Origin: a virus
Reading direction: 5' to 3' (one strand)
DNA length: 20,580 bases
Virus record (IMG/VR): IMGVR_UViG_3300025889_001178
Coordinates: 1-20,580 of that record
The notes under the pieces are model-generated. The model ran no database searches. It was not told the origin of the DNA and saw only the letters and a list, made by a program, of their open reading frames with translations. The position numbers and the translations under genes were made by a program. Position 1 is the first letter of the stretch; each line of letters starts with the position of its first letter. This document shows positions 6,007-16,150 of this stretch, piece after piece.

Positions 6007-9000
6007 TTAATACCTACCAAATCCACTAGGCTCATCAATGCCCTTTTCTAGCATTCTAGTGAACTCATTCATTTTTTGTTTCCAAAACCATAGTCGCGCC
6101 ATCGGAAGATTGCGGATTACTTCTTTGCTGCCTTCGCCGATGTTGCCCGTTGCCAAGTCATATGCCCCACGACTAATGTCAGATGCAATGCTAGGACCAG
6201 CGCCAAGCACACCTGTTGCAGCATCGATGTAATCTTTTTCTTGTGGGAATCTTGGCTGCAATCCACCGCCAGTTAAATTAGGACCACCAAGAGCAAGGCT
6301 TGTAGACATTGCGGTATAGAACATATCTGAATAAAGAGCCGCAACACCAGAGTAATCAAATGATCGAGCAAGCTGATCTTGGAAAGACATCTTAACAAAG
6401 TCAGGTGTTTTATATTGAAGCACCAAATAACCCAAGCCAAGAGAAATAGCCGTTCCAACAAACTGATTCTTTAGTTGCCCGTGGCCGTAAGCCGCTGTTG
6501 TTTTGTTTACCGCAGCCAAAGCATAGCTGTAGAACTGGAATGGCAAGCCGAGCAAGCCATTCTCAATACGAGCATATCCCTTATACTTAGCGTCTTCTTT
6601 CATTCCAAACTGCTTGGCAACGCGCATTGGGACATAAACAATACCATCTGTAATAATAGGTTTATCAGCAGGGGTTCCCATTAAAATAGTATTCATGATG
6701 CCAGAGCTAAGAGCATTGCGAAATGTTTGAACGGTCTCAGGCGCAACACGTTCTTGTTTTTTTATTTCAGCAATAGCCAAATCATTAATTGCATTTTCGT
6801 ATGCAGCCTTGCTGCCTTTCTTGCGCATATCAATGCCTACGTCTTTTGGACGATTTAAACTGTGCATAATCTCGTGCATTTTAATGAACGTGACTAAATC
6901 ATCAGGCGTATTTATGATGCCATCTTCGATTGGCCTTACGCCTTCAACTCTTGGGTTTTCCCAACCACGCTCATTCCACATTACATCTTTGATATACTCT
7001 TCATCGATATAGATTTTCTTTTCTTCATGGCGATAGAATGCTGGTTTGTAACGTCCGTTTGCGGCATAACTGTTTGTTGGCCCAGATATAACTTCTGCTT
7101 TTGTAGCAGGAAATTCAATCGTATTTGTCCATGCGTCAGTGTTGGCCATATACATGCCTGACTCTGATTTTTGCCAAGGCGCATTAGCAATCTTCTGAGC
7201 ATCTTCAAAGTTGATATTGTAACGAAGAAGATATTCTTGTTCTTGCTGTGTTGCTTGGCCCTTTGTCCATCGCACTGAGTAATCAATAATAGAGTGAGAA
7301 CGCAACATAGCGTCGAAGTCTTTAAGGATTCGTGTGATTGGTGCAAGCCCGTTAAGCAAATAGAATGGACGCTTTAGTTTATCAAACAAGTCAGCAGCCA
7401 TTGGGTTGTTATTTACTTCATCAACAATTCTAGCCTGGGCAGAACCCATTAAGTTTTCCAGAGCCTCACCAGCTATACGACCTTCTCTAGCTCCAAGTTT
7501 AAGCTGATTGCTTTTAAGGACAGAAAAAAGGCCACGAATAGTTGTGCCTAATCCATGCTCCATAATAATACGCGCAGGTTCAGTTAGCGTAGAAAATCCA
7601 GCGCTGCCTAGATAGTTTAATTGCGCCAAGTCACGCATAACTTTAGCTGTCTTTTGATCCCAAGATTCTGGATTCCGAAGAACAGTGCGAGTTACACGCT
7701 CATACAAATGGCGCATATTCTTCATTGTTTCATGGGCTTTTTCACGAGAGCCACCAGCAGAAATAATCTCTTCATATGTTTCTTCAAGAACATCATCAAT
7801 GCTCTTGCCCTCAAACATTTTAGCAAACTCATAGCGAGGGGCTGTCTTATGAATATAAGCCTTCATGACATCCATAGTGTCGGTATAGATAAAGTCTAAC
7901 ACCTTTTCGTTTGGAATATCTAAGAGGCGATGCTTAAAGTGTTTTGATTTCCCTGCTCCAAATGACGCTACGTCAAAGTCAGTAACATCAGACAAGCCAA
8001 GAATAGTATCGACAGATTCTTTTGCGCGTAAAGCAATAGCAGCAGGTTCAGTGGATGCAGTAGATGGTGTTAGTCGTCCATCTGCACTAACAATCTTTAA
8101 CGGATTTTCAGAAAACCATTCACGAAGAATAGCCTCTAAGCCTTCTCGGTTTGATCTGATTGCCGCTTGATTCCAGTAACGAGGACGAAAGACTTTCTCA
8201 TTGGATGGCATTACCGTCTTGTCTTTAAATACTTCAATGACTTCATTTGCTCGATCTATTTCATCTGAAAGTCGAACAAGAGTTGCTTGTAAATCACCAC
8301 GAATCTCTGCGCTTAAAGGTTTTGCTAGTCTATCTTGAAGAGATTTAATCTTTTCTTCATTGCGAGCAATTACTTTTTTGTAGTGCGCTTCCGTTCCAAT
8401 AAGCCCAGTTTCTCGCAAACGTGTTTCCCAATTTGCATAGAAAGAGTTTATCTTTTCTATAGCCGCTGCTTCAAATTCATCAGCAGGTTCAATGCCGCGC
8501 ATTGCTTTGGAATCAACTTCATTGATCCATTTATTAAAGTCCTTCCTTGCTGGCCAGTAATCCATTGCGGATACAACACCACGCCCAGAAGACTCCCCCC
8601 AAGCATTCGATAAATCATCATACAGCTTAGCAAAGTCACCCTCATGTAGCTTTGCATTTTGGAATACAGAGTTGCCAACTTTTTGACCTTGCTTGTTAGC
8701 TGCAAGGAGAATCCCAGAGTCATTTGCAATTTTTAATGTTCTTAGTTTTGCAGAGTTTGGAATCTCTTTGTCTATCAAAACATTTTTTAATGGCGTTGGA
8801 ACGCTCTTGTATAACCAAGAATCTGTAAACAAGCTTGGCGCTATCTCAGCAAGAGGCTCACCATCAACAGGGGTAATCGCTTCCTGAAGGCGATTGATTT
8901 CTTCTTGTGCATTTTGATAAGCTTTAGCACGACGGGCCGCAGGGATTTTAACCAAACCACCGATCAATCCACCAAGCGCAAATGCAGAGCCAATGTTTAC

Positions 9001-9498
9001 ACCAACTTCTGCGACTGTGGCTAATGGATCAACTGGATACCGAATAGCCTCTTGCCCAGCGACAATAGCTGCTGTTCCTGCACCTGCACGAAGTCCTGCT
9101 GCTGTAATCGTTTGACCGCCAGTAAATGGAATAGCAAGCCAGTTAATTGGGTCTACTATCTCGGCTGCAAGCGTTGCGCCTAAGCCAGATTTATAAAGCG
9201 TCTTTCGTGTTTCCAAGCCATCACGAATATTCCCAATAAGAAAGTTCATGTGCTGTTGGTTTGTCGCTCGGACAAGCGTTGAGCTATACTCCAACATATC
9301 TTCTGGTATATGATCTACTGCTCGATAACCTGCATCTGGCAAGTTATTGAACGTCATATCTTCTTCAATCTTATCTATAAGTGGATCGTATTTATAAGCA
9401 AGAGAAGCCCCAAGAGTTTCTGCAAATGTTGGGTCTTGTTCTTGATTTATAAACTCACCAGAGGCAAATTGAGGAAGATACTGTAAACCATTTTTCAT
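6007..9498 (-). CDS. Internal virion (ejection) protein with metallopeptidase-like insert
   Basis: The product is 1163 aa from the ATG at 9498-9496. I chose this start because it overlaps the previous stop by one base (TAATG) and has an AGAAGG site about 9 nt upstream. A longer frame from 9549 would overlap that gene by 52 bp. By position it corresponds to T7 gp16, the large internal protein that enters the cell with the DNA. Residues about 125-185 are hydrophobic and Gly/Ala-rich. The C-terminal part contains GIMNTILMGTPADKPIITDG, KYKGYARIENGLLGLPFQF and another hydrophobic stretch (GTAISLGLGYLVLQY), as in ejection proteins of related marine podoviruses. Between NTDAW (about 786-790) and the ETVQTF segment (about 921-926) lies an apparent insert. 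It carries HEIMH at 875-879 and a possible third zinc ligand, E901, in YENAIND. No lytic transglycosylase motif is evident. The ejection role is inferred from synteny; protease activity is a prediction from the HExxH motif. Confidence 0.82.
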   Translation of the reverse strand: MKNGLQYLPQFASGEFINQEQDPTFAETLGASLAYKYDPLIDKIEEDMTFNNLPDAGYRAVDHIPEDMLEYSSTLVRATNQQHMNFLIGNIRDGLETRKTLYKSGLGATLAAEIVDPINWLAIPFTGGQTITAAGLRAGAGTAAIVAGQEAIRYPVDPLATVAEVGVNIGSAFALGGLIGGLVKIPAARRAKAYQNAQEEINRLQEAITPVDGEPLAEIAPSLFTDSWLYKSVPTPLKNVLIDKEIPNSAKLRTLKIANDSGILLAANKQGQKVGNSVFQNAKLHEGDFAKLYDDLSNAWGESSGRGVVSAMDYWPARKDFNKWINEVDSKAMRGIEPADEFEAAAIEKINSFYANWETRLRETGLIGTEAHYKKVIARNEEKIKSLQDRLAKPLSAEIRGDLQATLVRLSDEIDRANEVIEVFKDKTVMPSNEKVFRPRYWNQAAIRSNREGLEAILREWFSENPLKIVSADGRLTPSTASTEPAAIALRAKESVDTILGLSDVTDFDVASFGAGKSKHFKHRLLDIPNEKVLDFIYTDTMDVMKAYIHKTAPRYEFAKMFEGKSIDDVLEETYEEIISAGGSREKAHETMKNMRHLYERVTRTVLRNPESWDQKTAKVMRDLAQLNYLGSAGFSTLTEPARIIMEHGLGTTIRGLFSVLKSNQLKLGAREGRIAGEALENLMGSAQARIVDEVNNNPMAADLFDKLKRPFYLLNGLAPITRILKDFDAMLRSHSIIDYSVRWTKGQATQQEQEYLLRYNINFEDAQKIANAPWQKSESGMYMANTDAWTNTIEFPATKAEVISGPTNSYAANGRYKPAFYRHEEKKIYIDEEYIKDVMWNERGWENPRVEGVRPIEDGIINTPDDLVTFIKMHEIMHSLNRPKDVGIDMRKKGSKAAYENAINDLAIAEIKKQERVAPETVQTFRNALSSGIMNTILMGTPADKPIITDGIVYVPMRVAKQFGMKEDAKYKGYARIENGLLGLPFQFYSYALAAVNKTTAAYGHGQLKNQFVGTAISLGLGYLVLQYKTPDFVKMSFQDQLARSFDYSGVAALYSDMFYTAMSTSLALGGPNLTGGGLQPRFPQEKDYIDAATGVLGAGPSIASDISRGAYDLATGNIGEGSKEVIRNLPMARLWFWKQKMNEFTRMLEKGIDEPSGFGRY

Positions 9499-12400
9499 TA
9501 CTGCATACCTTCTGCCTGTTTCTGAATCCCGCCGTAATAACCTTCCCAAGTGCTTTTATTTAGCCTTTCTTGGCGGCGTTGATTCTCTTCTGCTTTTTGT
9601 CGCAAGTCTGTTTTTACTCGGCCTTCTTTCATGCTGAGATATGTTGCAATATCATCTACGCCAAACATGGGCCAAACCATTTCGCTTTTCTTTTCACTAA
9701 TGCTGCGCTCAAAGATTAATGGGCGTAATTCATTTTGCTCGTCAACATAGTAAGCATAGTATTGAGGTGTAGCTGTACCCTCTACTGGCATTAAATATAC
9801 TTGCTTTTCACCAGTCTCTATGTCTTGACCTGTACGACCAAAACGTTTTGTTGCATTCAGCGAGTATCCATTTGGAAGTTGTGACTCCACAGTTTGGATA
9901 AATTGTTGTCGATCTTCTTTATCTCTAAACACAGCTTCTAGCGCATAGCGTGATCTAAACGGTGTACCAACAGGAAGTCGCGGATCAACAATGTATTTAG
10001 ATTCAGCATAACGCTGATCGATGAGAGTGTTGGCTTTGCTTAAAGCAGTCTCAAGTGTATTTTGAGTACGCAACCAATATTCAACAACAGGCTTTATTTC
10101 AGAAATAAGCATTTGATCGTTGCCAAATTCATCCGTTAAAACAGATTCTAAAGTTGCCTCATCACCTTTTGTTTTAATCTGCTCTGTTACATACCGATTT
10201 GACTTGTCATCTGCATTCATTTCACGAAGGCGCATAACAACATCATTAACATTACCACCTTGCGTAGCCACAATAGCGTTTGCATCTTGTAATAAAGCAA
10301 TGGCTGTATCGCTAAGAGAATTGCCAAACGGTTTTCCTTTAGCTTTGTTTACATTCATAAACAAATCCATAATGTCAGCCGCACCGTCAACAGATTGGCC
10401 AGACGCGATAGCCTCTAAAGACTCAACAAACTTAGTAGCTGGCGCACTTGTAAATAGCTGCACCATAGCCATTTGAGTTTCAGGATCATAATTAGAAAAC
10501 TGGCGAATATCCAACCCAGCTGCATCAACAAACCCTTGAGAAGCATCTCTATGATCTTTTAAGTTTGCATTTCCAAAGCCACTAATAACATCAGTGTTAA
10601 TTTTGGCTTTACGCAACTCTTCCTGATTTGCATTCTCACGTTCAGAGACTACAGATTTTAGGCCGCTAATCTTAGAAACAACAGCGTCAACATCTTGTCG
10701 ATCAGAAACTTTTCCTAGAATTTCCTCGCCAGCTTTAATAACCTTCTGGCTCATGCCGTCGCGCTTTTCTCCATTGCTATCAACAAAGATCTGAAGATCA
10801 CGCATTTCTTGAGAACTGGCGTTTTGAGAAAATGTATTTACAAACCCAATACCAGCTGCCTGACGCACTTGAGATTCACGGCTGCGACCTTGCTCTACCG
10901 TTAATCCTTTTGGCCCAATGCTTTTACGAATGTCAGATATTAACTCATCAAAAGCTTTGTCGTTAAAACTTCCGTTTGACATCAACTGTGTTGAACTGCG
11001 AACTTTTTGAGAAATCTCATACTGAACCTGCATTTTTGCAAGCTCTTCCGCATACTGATCTTTTGTTTTTGACAGAAGGTCGTTTACAAAGCCTTGGTCT
11101 TCACTCGCGTTGTAAAGATTGCTGTCTAAAACCTCAGAAATAAACTTGCGTTGGACATCTGAAAGCTTTGATATATCCCCGCCTTCTGCATTTAAAACAA
11201 GCCTTAACTGGTCAATGTTGCCATCTTTAGAAGCCTGTAAGATAAATGGACGCAATGATGCTTGACGCGCTTCACGCTTATCTCCTTCCCACTCAGACCG
11301 AGAATAATCTTTATCTGTTTGATATCTTTCATTCAGATTAGCTTCTATAGTCTGATAGCCACTTTCTACAGATTGAAAAGCCCCAGAAATAGATTGAGGC
11401 ATTAGTTGCCCAATTTCATCACGGCTATTAAAGCCATAATAAGCAATATTGCTTGATATGTCCCCTAGCGTAGAAACTGTTTCTGGAAACTGCAAGTCCA
11501 TCATGCGGCTTTGTTGTTCTTGCTGCCGCCGAAACGCATCAGCTTCCTCTCTTGCTATTGCCGCAAGATCAGCCTCTACAGAAGTATAATCAGAAGACAC
11601 ACCGCTTGCATGGTTGAGTACACGCTCAATGTTATCAGGAGTTACATAACGTAACGCTTGCTTAATTTCATCTTGAATGCCTTTAGGTAAATTACCTAGA
11701 GTAGAATCTCCACGACGAATAGCAAGAATAGTTTGATCACGTTCTAATTTAGAAACTGTACCAGATAAAATATATTCAATACTTCCACGCGCAATAGATT
11801 CTTGCATTTGCTTAGTAGCTTTTAAATCCGATCCTGGATTTAACACTCCAGAGGTAGATCCATTCTTTGCATCAGCAATAGCTTTGTTTGCAATTAGATC
11901 TGCTTCTGATGCTGGATCGCCATTAGCTGCAAGGAAGCCACCAGACTTTGCAGAAATATACGCATCATCTCCAGCTTTATCAACGCTGTTAGCTATAGAG
12001 GTTGCTAGCGCTGCTCTTGCTCGTGAGTTAGCCGCCTCTTGCAAGTTTAAGTAGGTATCAGCAATATACCTAGATCCAACAGTTGTTATTTGTTCTTTGT
12101 ATTTCCCAGTCGCATTTTTAGCCATTTCGCTGACATAATCAGACATAGCTGTTTTATAACCATTTGGGCTATACTTATATTTTACAGCAAGTTCTTTGGC
12201 TTTTAAGCGAACCTCTTCTTGCATTGAATCTTCATATCGAGCATCAATAACACGTTGATAGGCTTCAGCCGCAAAACGGCCAAAGCTCTGAGGTACCTTA
12301 TATGCTTCGGGCTTTCCAGTCTCAGGATTAATTGTTGTCAACTGCTCTCTTGGCGCAGCTTCAGCAGCCTCAGAACCAGCCCTTACAGCATCCTCTTTAG

Positions 12401-12536
12401 CACGTTGATAGAAATACCCCTGCCATTGGCTTGCAGCATTGGCAATAGCTTCACCAGTTATTTCGCCACCACGAGATGCACGGGCGACACCAATAGTGCC
12501 AATCTTAAACTGACGCTGTTCGCGAATTACTGCCAT
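9498..12536 (-). CDS. Internal virion protein, T7 gp15-like position
   Basis: This 1012-aa protein is long, mainly alpha-helical and charged, with no signal peptide and no clear membrane segment. It opens MAVIREQRQFKIGTIGVARA and contains an N-terminal stretch rich in AAxxW and AKED helices (ANAASQWQGYFYQRAKEDAV) that resembles gp15-type core proteins. It starts immediately after the stop of the 158-aa gene (TAAATG) with a strong GGAGGT ribosome-binding site, and its own stop overlaps the 1163-aa gene. In T7 the gp14, gp15 and gp16 proteins form the internal core and are ejected to make the trans-envelope DNA channel. The same role is inferred here from size and order. It is longer than T7 gp15 (about 750 aa). 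No enzymatic motif was recognised. Confidence 0.75.
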   Translation of the reverse strand: MAVIREQRQFKIGTIGVARASRGGEITGEAIANAASQWQGYFYQRAKEDAVRAGSEAAEAAPREQLTTINPETGKPEAYKVPQSFGRFAAEAYQRVIDARYEDSMQEEVRLKAKELAVKYKYSPNGYKTAMSDYVSEMAKNATGKYKEQITTVGSRYIADTYLNLQEAANSRARAALATSIANSVDKAGDDAYISAKSGGFLAANGDPASEADLIANKAIADAKNGSTSGVLNPGSDLKATKQMQESIARGSIEYILSGTVSKLERDQTILAIRRGDSTLGNLPKGIQDEIKQALRYVTPDNIERVLNHASGVSSDYTSVEADLAAIAREEADAFRRQQEQQSRMMDLQFPETVSTLGDISSNIAYYGFNSRDEIGQLMPQSISGAFQSVESGYQTIEANLNERYQTDKDYSRSEWEGDKREARQASLRPFILQASKDGNIDQLRLVLNAEGGDISKLSDVQRKFISEVLDSNLYNASEDQGFVNDLLSKTKDQYAEELAKMQVQYEISQKVRSSTQLMSNGSFNDKAFDELISDIRKSIGPKGLTVEQGRSRESQVRQAAGIGFVNTFSQNASSQEMRDLQIFVDSNGEKRDGMSQKVIKAGEEILGKVSDRQDVDAVVSKISGLKSVVSERENANQEELRKAKINTDVISGFGNANLKDHRDASQGFVDAAGLDIRQFSNYDPETQMAMVQLFTSAPATKFVESLEAIASGQSVDGAADIMDLFMNVNKAKGKPFGNSLSDTAIALLQDANAIVATQGGNVNDVVMRLREMNADDKSNRYVTEQIKTKGDEATLESVLTDEFGNDQMLISEIKPVVEYWLRTQNTLETALSKANTLIDQRYAESKYIVDPRLPVGTPFRSRYALEAVFRDKEDRQQFIQTVESQLPNGYSLNATKRFGRTGQDIETGEKQVYLMPVEGTATPQYYAYYVDEQNELRPLIFERSISEKKSEMVWPMFGVDDIATYLSMKEGRVKTDLRQKAEENQRRQERLNKSTWEGYYGGIQKQAEGMQ

Positions 12537-13013
12537 TTATTTACCTCCACCGCCACGGCGACCAGTGCTTCCACTTCCTGCCATAGTATCTTGATAATCG
12601 CTAATGCCACGAGCCAGTGTGCTAAAGGCTCCAATCATTGCTGCTTGTTTTTGAGCGCGGCCCTCGATCCTTGTTGCTGTAGCTTGCTGTTGAAGTTTCA
12701 TTGACTCAAACATACCCATAACATCAGAGCGACGTGTGTCTTCTGCTGCTGTTTGTTTTTGTTTTTCAAGAAAGGCCATAACAGATCGATCAGTAATATC
12801 TCGACCCATTGCATAAAAGGAAGCAATATTTGAAGCATTGTTTTGACGATACTGTTCCAAGCGATCATTGTGACGCTGGAGCGCTTCCGTCTTGCTTCTT
12901 ACTTTTTCAGTTTCAGTATTAAAAGCATCCAAATCAGCGGATTCTTGCGCCGCTTGGCCAGCGGCTATCTGCCCCATTGCGCCAATACCTGCTGCTATTA
13001 ATTGCCATACCAT
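12537..13013 (-). CDS. Small internal virion protein, T7 gp14-like
   Basis: The 158-aa product begins with a hydrophobic Gly/Ala-rich segment (WQLIAAGIGAMGQIAAGQAA). This is followed by a long helical, charged middle (ETEKVRSKTEALQRHNDRLE, QYRQNNASNIASFYAMG) and a Gly-rich, basic tail (TGRRGGGGK). This is the typical layout of gp14-like ejection proteins, which insert in the outer membrane in T7. Position directly after tail tube protein B and before two very large internal proteins supports the call. Its ATG overlaps the previous stop by one base (TAATG), and a GGAG site lies about 11 nt upstream. Confidence 0.82.
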   Translation of the reverse strand: MVWQLIAAGIGAMGQIAAGQAAQESADLDAFNTETEKVRSKTEALQRHNDRLEQYRQNNASNIASFYAMGRDITDRSVMAFLEKQKQTAAEDTRRSDVMGMFESMKLQQQATATRIEGRAQKQAAMIGAFSTLARGISDYQDTMAGSGSTGRRGGGGK

Positions 13014-15565
13014 TAGACTATTAACTCCGCTACTATCCCATTAACTTGCATTGGCAAAGGATCATCCTGCTCAATCGTTACTTGTGGGTTTCTATTGTAT
13101 CCAAGAAGTCTTACTTCTTTTTTTCCAGTGAAGTCAGAGCTAATTACAGGACGACTGTTTACCTTCATTGACTTAGTTGACTTAACGTCAACCACCACAT
13201 TGGTAATGCCTCGAACCTCACCAGTTACAGGGCCATTGCCTAAGTTAGCGTCTACTGGGTTTGTTACAACCTTTGCTGTAAAACTTAGACCAGCATACAT
13301 AACTCCAGAGTAACCAGTCAGATCAATCTCATCAGAAGAATCTACAGTAAACTCTCCAATGTAATTCCCTTCGTCATCAACAACCTGAACGACATCACCA
13401 TCAGAAAATGCAGCACTTACATCCAACTTGTTGGCTGCAATAGTCCCAGAAACATATTTGTCCAAGCCAATATCAGAATCAAACTCGCATAAGTGCAACT
13501 GATTGTCGTACCAGATATTCGCGAATAAACGATCATGTATTGCAACTACAGAACAGAAACTACCATTTGTAGTAACCCTAGTCCAAGACGCACGTTTTTC
13601 TGCACGGTTGGAACTAAACAATGTCATGTCACCATTACCTAAGGTCAGCGCTGCATAACTATCTGGTAAACCAAAACCACTATGCACAACAGCCATACAT
13701 TTAGGATCATTAATCAAGTGTGAAGCAATCGTAGAGATCGCAGTAGAAGTGTAGGCATCTTCACTGTCAGTGTACAAATACTCACGCACAATCTTACCAG
13801 ACTTCTGAACAAAGATTGTAGCACCATCAATAGAAACTGGCTGAACAAATTGAGTACCATATGGAGTCTGTTTACGAATCTGGGCATTTGTAGGTGTAAT
13901 TGCTTGGTTTAAGTAAGTAGGAACATAAAGCTCACCAGTCGCAGTAAAGACCTGTAAATCACGGTTCGAGATCATGTAACGAATTTGGTTTACATCCCCA
14001 GTCGCGGCAACAAGATTAATAGAATCATTATCAGCAGCTTCACCAACATTAAAGTTAAAGAACTCTCCTAGTTTAGACATCCAGATTGCATCTGGTTCTG
14101 CAAGAGTCCCGCCAAAACACAAACGATTCTCATGGAATACAACAGCAGCAGGATAGCCACGCGCGGCAGACCAAGATTGCTCATCCCACTCTAGTGTAGG
14201 CGCATGAGAAACAATCTTTACATACCCACCGCCATCTTCCGCACTAGAAGCCGCGCCACCAGCAGTAAAGGTAAATGTATTTTCATCAATGATTGCGATT
14301 ACAGTACGCGCACCATTTAGGTTGCCAGTATTAATACCGCCAACAGAAGACGCCTCTTCAATCGTAATCGCCTCTCCACCAGAGAAGCCGTGATCTAACA
14401 TAGTTACTTCTACAGTTGTGCTGCCATCAATAGTGCGAAGTGGATTTAGAACTGTAAGCCTACGTTTTAGCTCATCAATAATTTCTACCGTAGCTACATC
14501 AGGAGACTGAACGGTTACAATGCTCATTTCTGCGTCATCATAACGCAAAACAACATCAACATGCTTTGAGTCTGGATATGCGCCACCAGTCTTACTTCCA
14601 GTTATATCAAAATAACTAACAGATCGTTTTTCAGAAACACCAACAGTAATATCTGAAGCAGATAGCGCAAAACTCGATTCAATGCTTGTTATTGTTTTGT
14701 AAAAATTCTTTGAGTAAACCGTTGAATTGTTTGGTCCATTCAAAAGCTCACTTTCAAAATTACCCGCATGGTCTGTGCCGCTAATTATAAATACATTAGA
14801 GCTTTGATTTGATATTGATGTAATGCTAATTTGAGTCCCGACTTCAAAAGTTACAGTACCTCCACTTGCAAGAGGCCCATTTAACTCAAATAAATATGGT
14901 GAAGTGCTGTCATTAGTGCCTGTATCGATGCCATCAGGATCGGCAATGCCGCTTTTATTATAAAGCTGAACCCTGCAAGTTCCAGTTGTAGCTTCTGGAT
15001 CAAGAAGAACATCAGTAGATTGGAACCTAGAGTAAGGCTGATAAGTAACCTTGTTGTCTGCGCGCCTATCAAATGTATAAGCTGTAATCTCAAATGAATC
15101 TAATCCAGTACGGATTAACATTCTTGGTGAAAACAAAGGATGCGAGATAAACATCACATCGCCATACTGAGCCGTAGTGTATTCTTGTAAATAATCTTGA
15201 TCGAATGGCAGCGCATCTCCATTCGTATCTGCAGTCAAGGTCTCAGCTAGTGTAACAGAACCATCAGTTTCTAAGAAAAAACAGCGAAGCTTTTGATGCT
15301 CAATAGAAATTACATATCGCTCATTGTCATCAAACTCGAATTTGAACAAATGAGACTGAGCAGGATTATTAGCATCATAAGTAATACTATAGTCGTGGAT
15401 GTGCTTTAGGCCATAGCGCTTTTTAAGAGAGCCTTCAGCAGTAACAACCATGTTCTCGATACGTTGAGCAGAAGCAGCATACACAGGTGAATCTGTGCGC
15501 ATTATCAACGAATCACTGACCTCACCAAACTGAAAGCTATTTTGTGGTACTCTAACTTTCTGCAT
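13013..15565 (-). CDS. Tail tubular protein B (T7 gp12-like nozzle)
   Basis: The 850-aa protein starts MQKVRVPQNSFQFGEVSDSL and continues with RIENMVVTAEGSLKKRYGLK, an N-terminal pattern typical of gp12-type tail nozzle proteins. The central part contains WSAARGYPAAVVFHENRLCF and GGTLAEPDAIWMSKLGEFFN, and it ends in a beta-rich region (KEVRLLGYNRNPQVTIEQDD). These features are characteristic of the family, which forms the hexameric nozzle at the tip of the short tail and carries the fibres. Its length is slightly above T7 gp12 (about 794 aa). The ATG overlaps the gp11-like stop by one base (TGATG) with little Shine-Dalgarno sequence, so translation probably depends on re-initiation. Confidence 0.9.
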   Translation of the reverse strand: MQKVRVPQNSFQFGEVSDSLIMRTDSPVYAASAQRIENMVVTAEGSLKKRYGLKHIHDYSITYDANNPAQSHLFKFEFDDNERYVISIEHQKLRCFFLETDGSVTLAETLTADTNGDALPFDQDYLQEYTTAQYGDVMFISHPLFSPRMLIRTGLDSFEITAYTFDRRADNKVTYQPYSRFQSTDVLLDPEATTGTCRVQLYNKSGIADPDGIDTGTNDSTSPYLFELNGPLASGGTVTFEVGTQISITSISNQSSNVFIISGTDHAGNFESELLNGPNNSTVYSKNFYKTITSIESSFALSASDITVGVSEKRSVSYFDITGSKTGGAYPDSKHVDVVLRYDDAEMSIVTVQSPDVATVEIIDELKRRLTVLNPLRTIDGSTTVEVTMLDHGFSGGEAITIEEASSVGGINTGNLNGARTVIAIIDENTFTFTAGGAASSAEDGGGYVKIVSHAPTLEWDEQSWSAARGYPAAVVFHENRLCFGGTLAEPDAIWMSKLGEFFNFNVGEAADNDSINLVAATGDVNQIRYMISNRDLQVFTATGELYVPTYLNQAITPTNAQIRKQTPYGTQFVQPVSIDGATIFVQKSGKIVREYLYTDSEDAYTSTAISTIASHLINDPKCMAVVHSGFGLPDSYAALTLGNGDMTLFSSNRAEKRASWTRVTTNGSFCSVVAIHDRLFANIWYDNQLHLCEFDSDIGLDKYVSGTIAANKLDVSAAFSDGDVVQVVDDEGNYIGEFTVDSSDEIDLTGYSGVMYAGLSFTAKVVTNPVDANLGNGPVTGEVRGITNVVVDVKSTKSMKVNSRPVISSDFTGKKEVRLLGYNRNPQVTIEQDDPLPMQVNGIVAELIV

Positions 15566-16143
15566 CAGCTAAGCCTTTGTGTTATAAACCTCGAAGTATT
15601 TAACTTGCGCGTTGTTTGTTGTTGTGAATCCAATCGACGCGCTTTAATCAAACTCATCTCAGCTTTTTGATCCATAGCATTTGCAAGCGCACCGTCACGG
15701 GCAGCCGACAAAGCAAGCACAGATGCCATCGCAAACTCTACTGCAATCGTAAAGTAAGGCGGCCATGTAGATTCATCAGCCCTAAAAATATAGTCAGCAA
15801 TCAAGACCTCTGCTTCATTTGCATCACAGTAAACTTTATCGCCGTAAGTATCATAGATGATTGGGTCATCGTTTATTGTTATTGCGCTCAACATAATTAA
15901 GTCAGCAGGTAACTGATATGCAGCATCAAAGCGACCTGTTGGGGCCGCTTCTAGCCGAGAGAGTTGTGCTTGATTAGTCGCAAACCGCCACCGTGTGTTA
16001 GTAAGCGCTGATCGAGCAATATCTTCATACATTGCATCACAAATGTCAGCCTCGGCTGTTCCCTCCGAGAATGATGAAATAGGAGAACCCCCAATTAATA
16101 TGGAGGCGCGAGAACATACTTTAATGGCTGTATTTGCTGGCAT
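15565..16143 (-). CDS. Tail tubular protein A (T7 gp11-like adaptor)
   Basis: This 192-aa protein contains IKVCSRASILIGGSPISSFS, ICDAMYEDIARSALTNTRWR and FDAAYQLPADLIMLSAITIN, a conserved pattern of gp11-like gatekeeper proteins. In T7 these form the ring between portal and nozzle. The length is close to T7 gp11 (196 aa). Its position between capsid and gp12-like genes is the standard order. The nearest Shine-Dalgarno-like sequence (AGGGAG) is 24 nt from the ATG, too far in linear RNA. It comes to about 8 nt if the intervening hairpin folds. Confidence 0.92.
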   Translation of the reverse strand: MPANTAIKVCSRASILIGGSPISSFSEGTAEADICDAMYEDIARSALTNTRWRFATNQAQLSRLEAAPTGRFDAAYQLPADLIMLSAITINDDPIIYDTYGDKVYCDANEAEVLIADYIFRADESTWPPYFTIAVEFAMASVLALSAARDGALANAMDQKAEMSLIKARRLDSQQQTTRKLNTSRFITQRLS

Positions 16144-16150
16144 AGCAGTT

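Noticed and set aside
9499-9549. Upstream start at 9549 for the large ejection protein
   Set aside because: It would overlap the gp15-like gene by 52 bp. The ATG at 9498 has a good ribosome-binding site and the same TAATG junction as other genes in the operon.
12255-12704. Plus-strand 149-codon frame
   Set aside because: It is antisense to the gp15-like and gp14-like genes. The product is Ser/Cys/Leu-rich and unlike a real protein.
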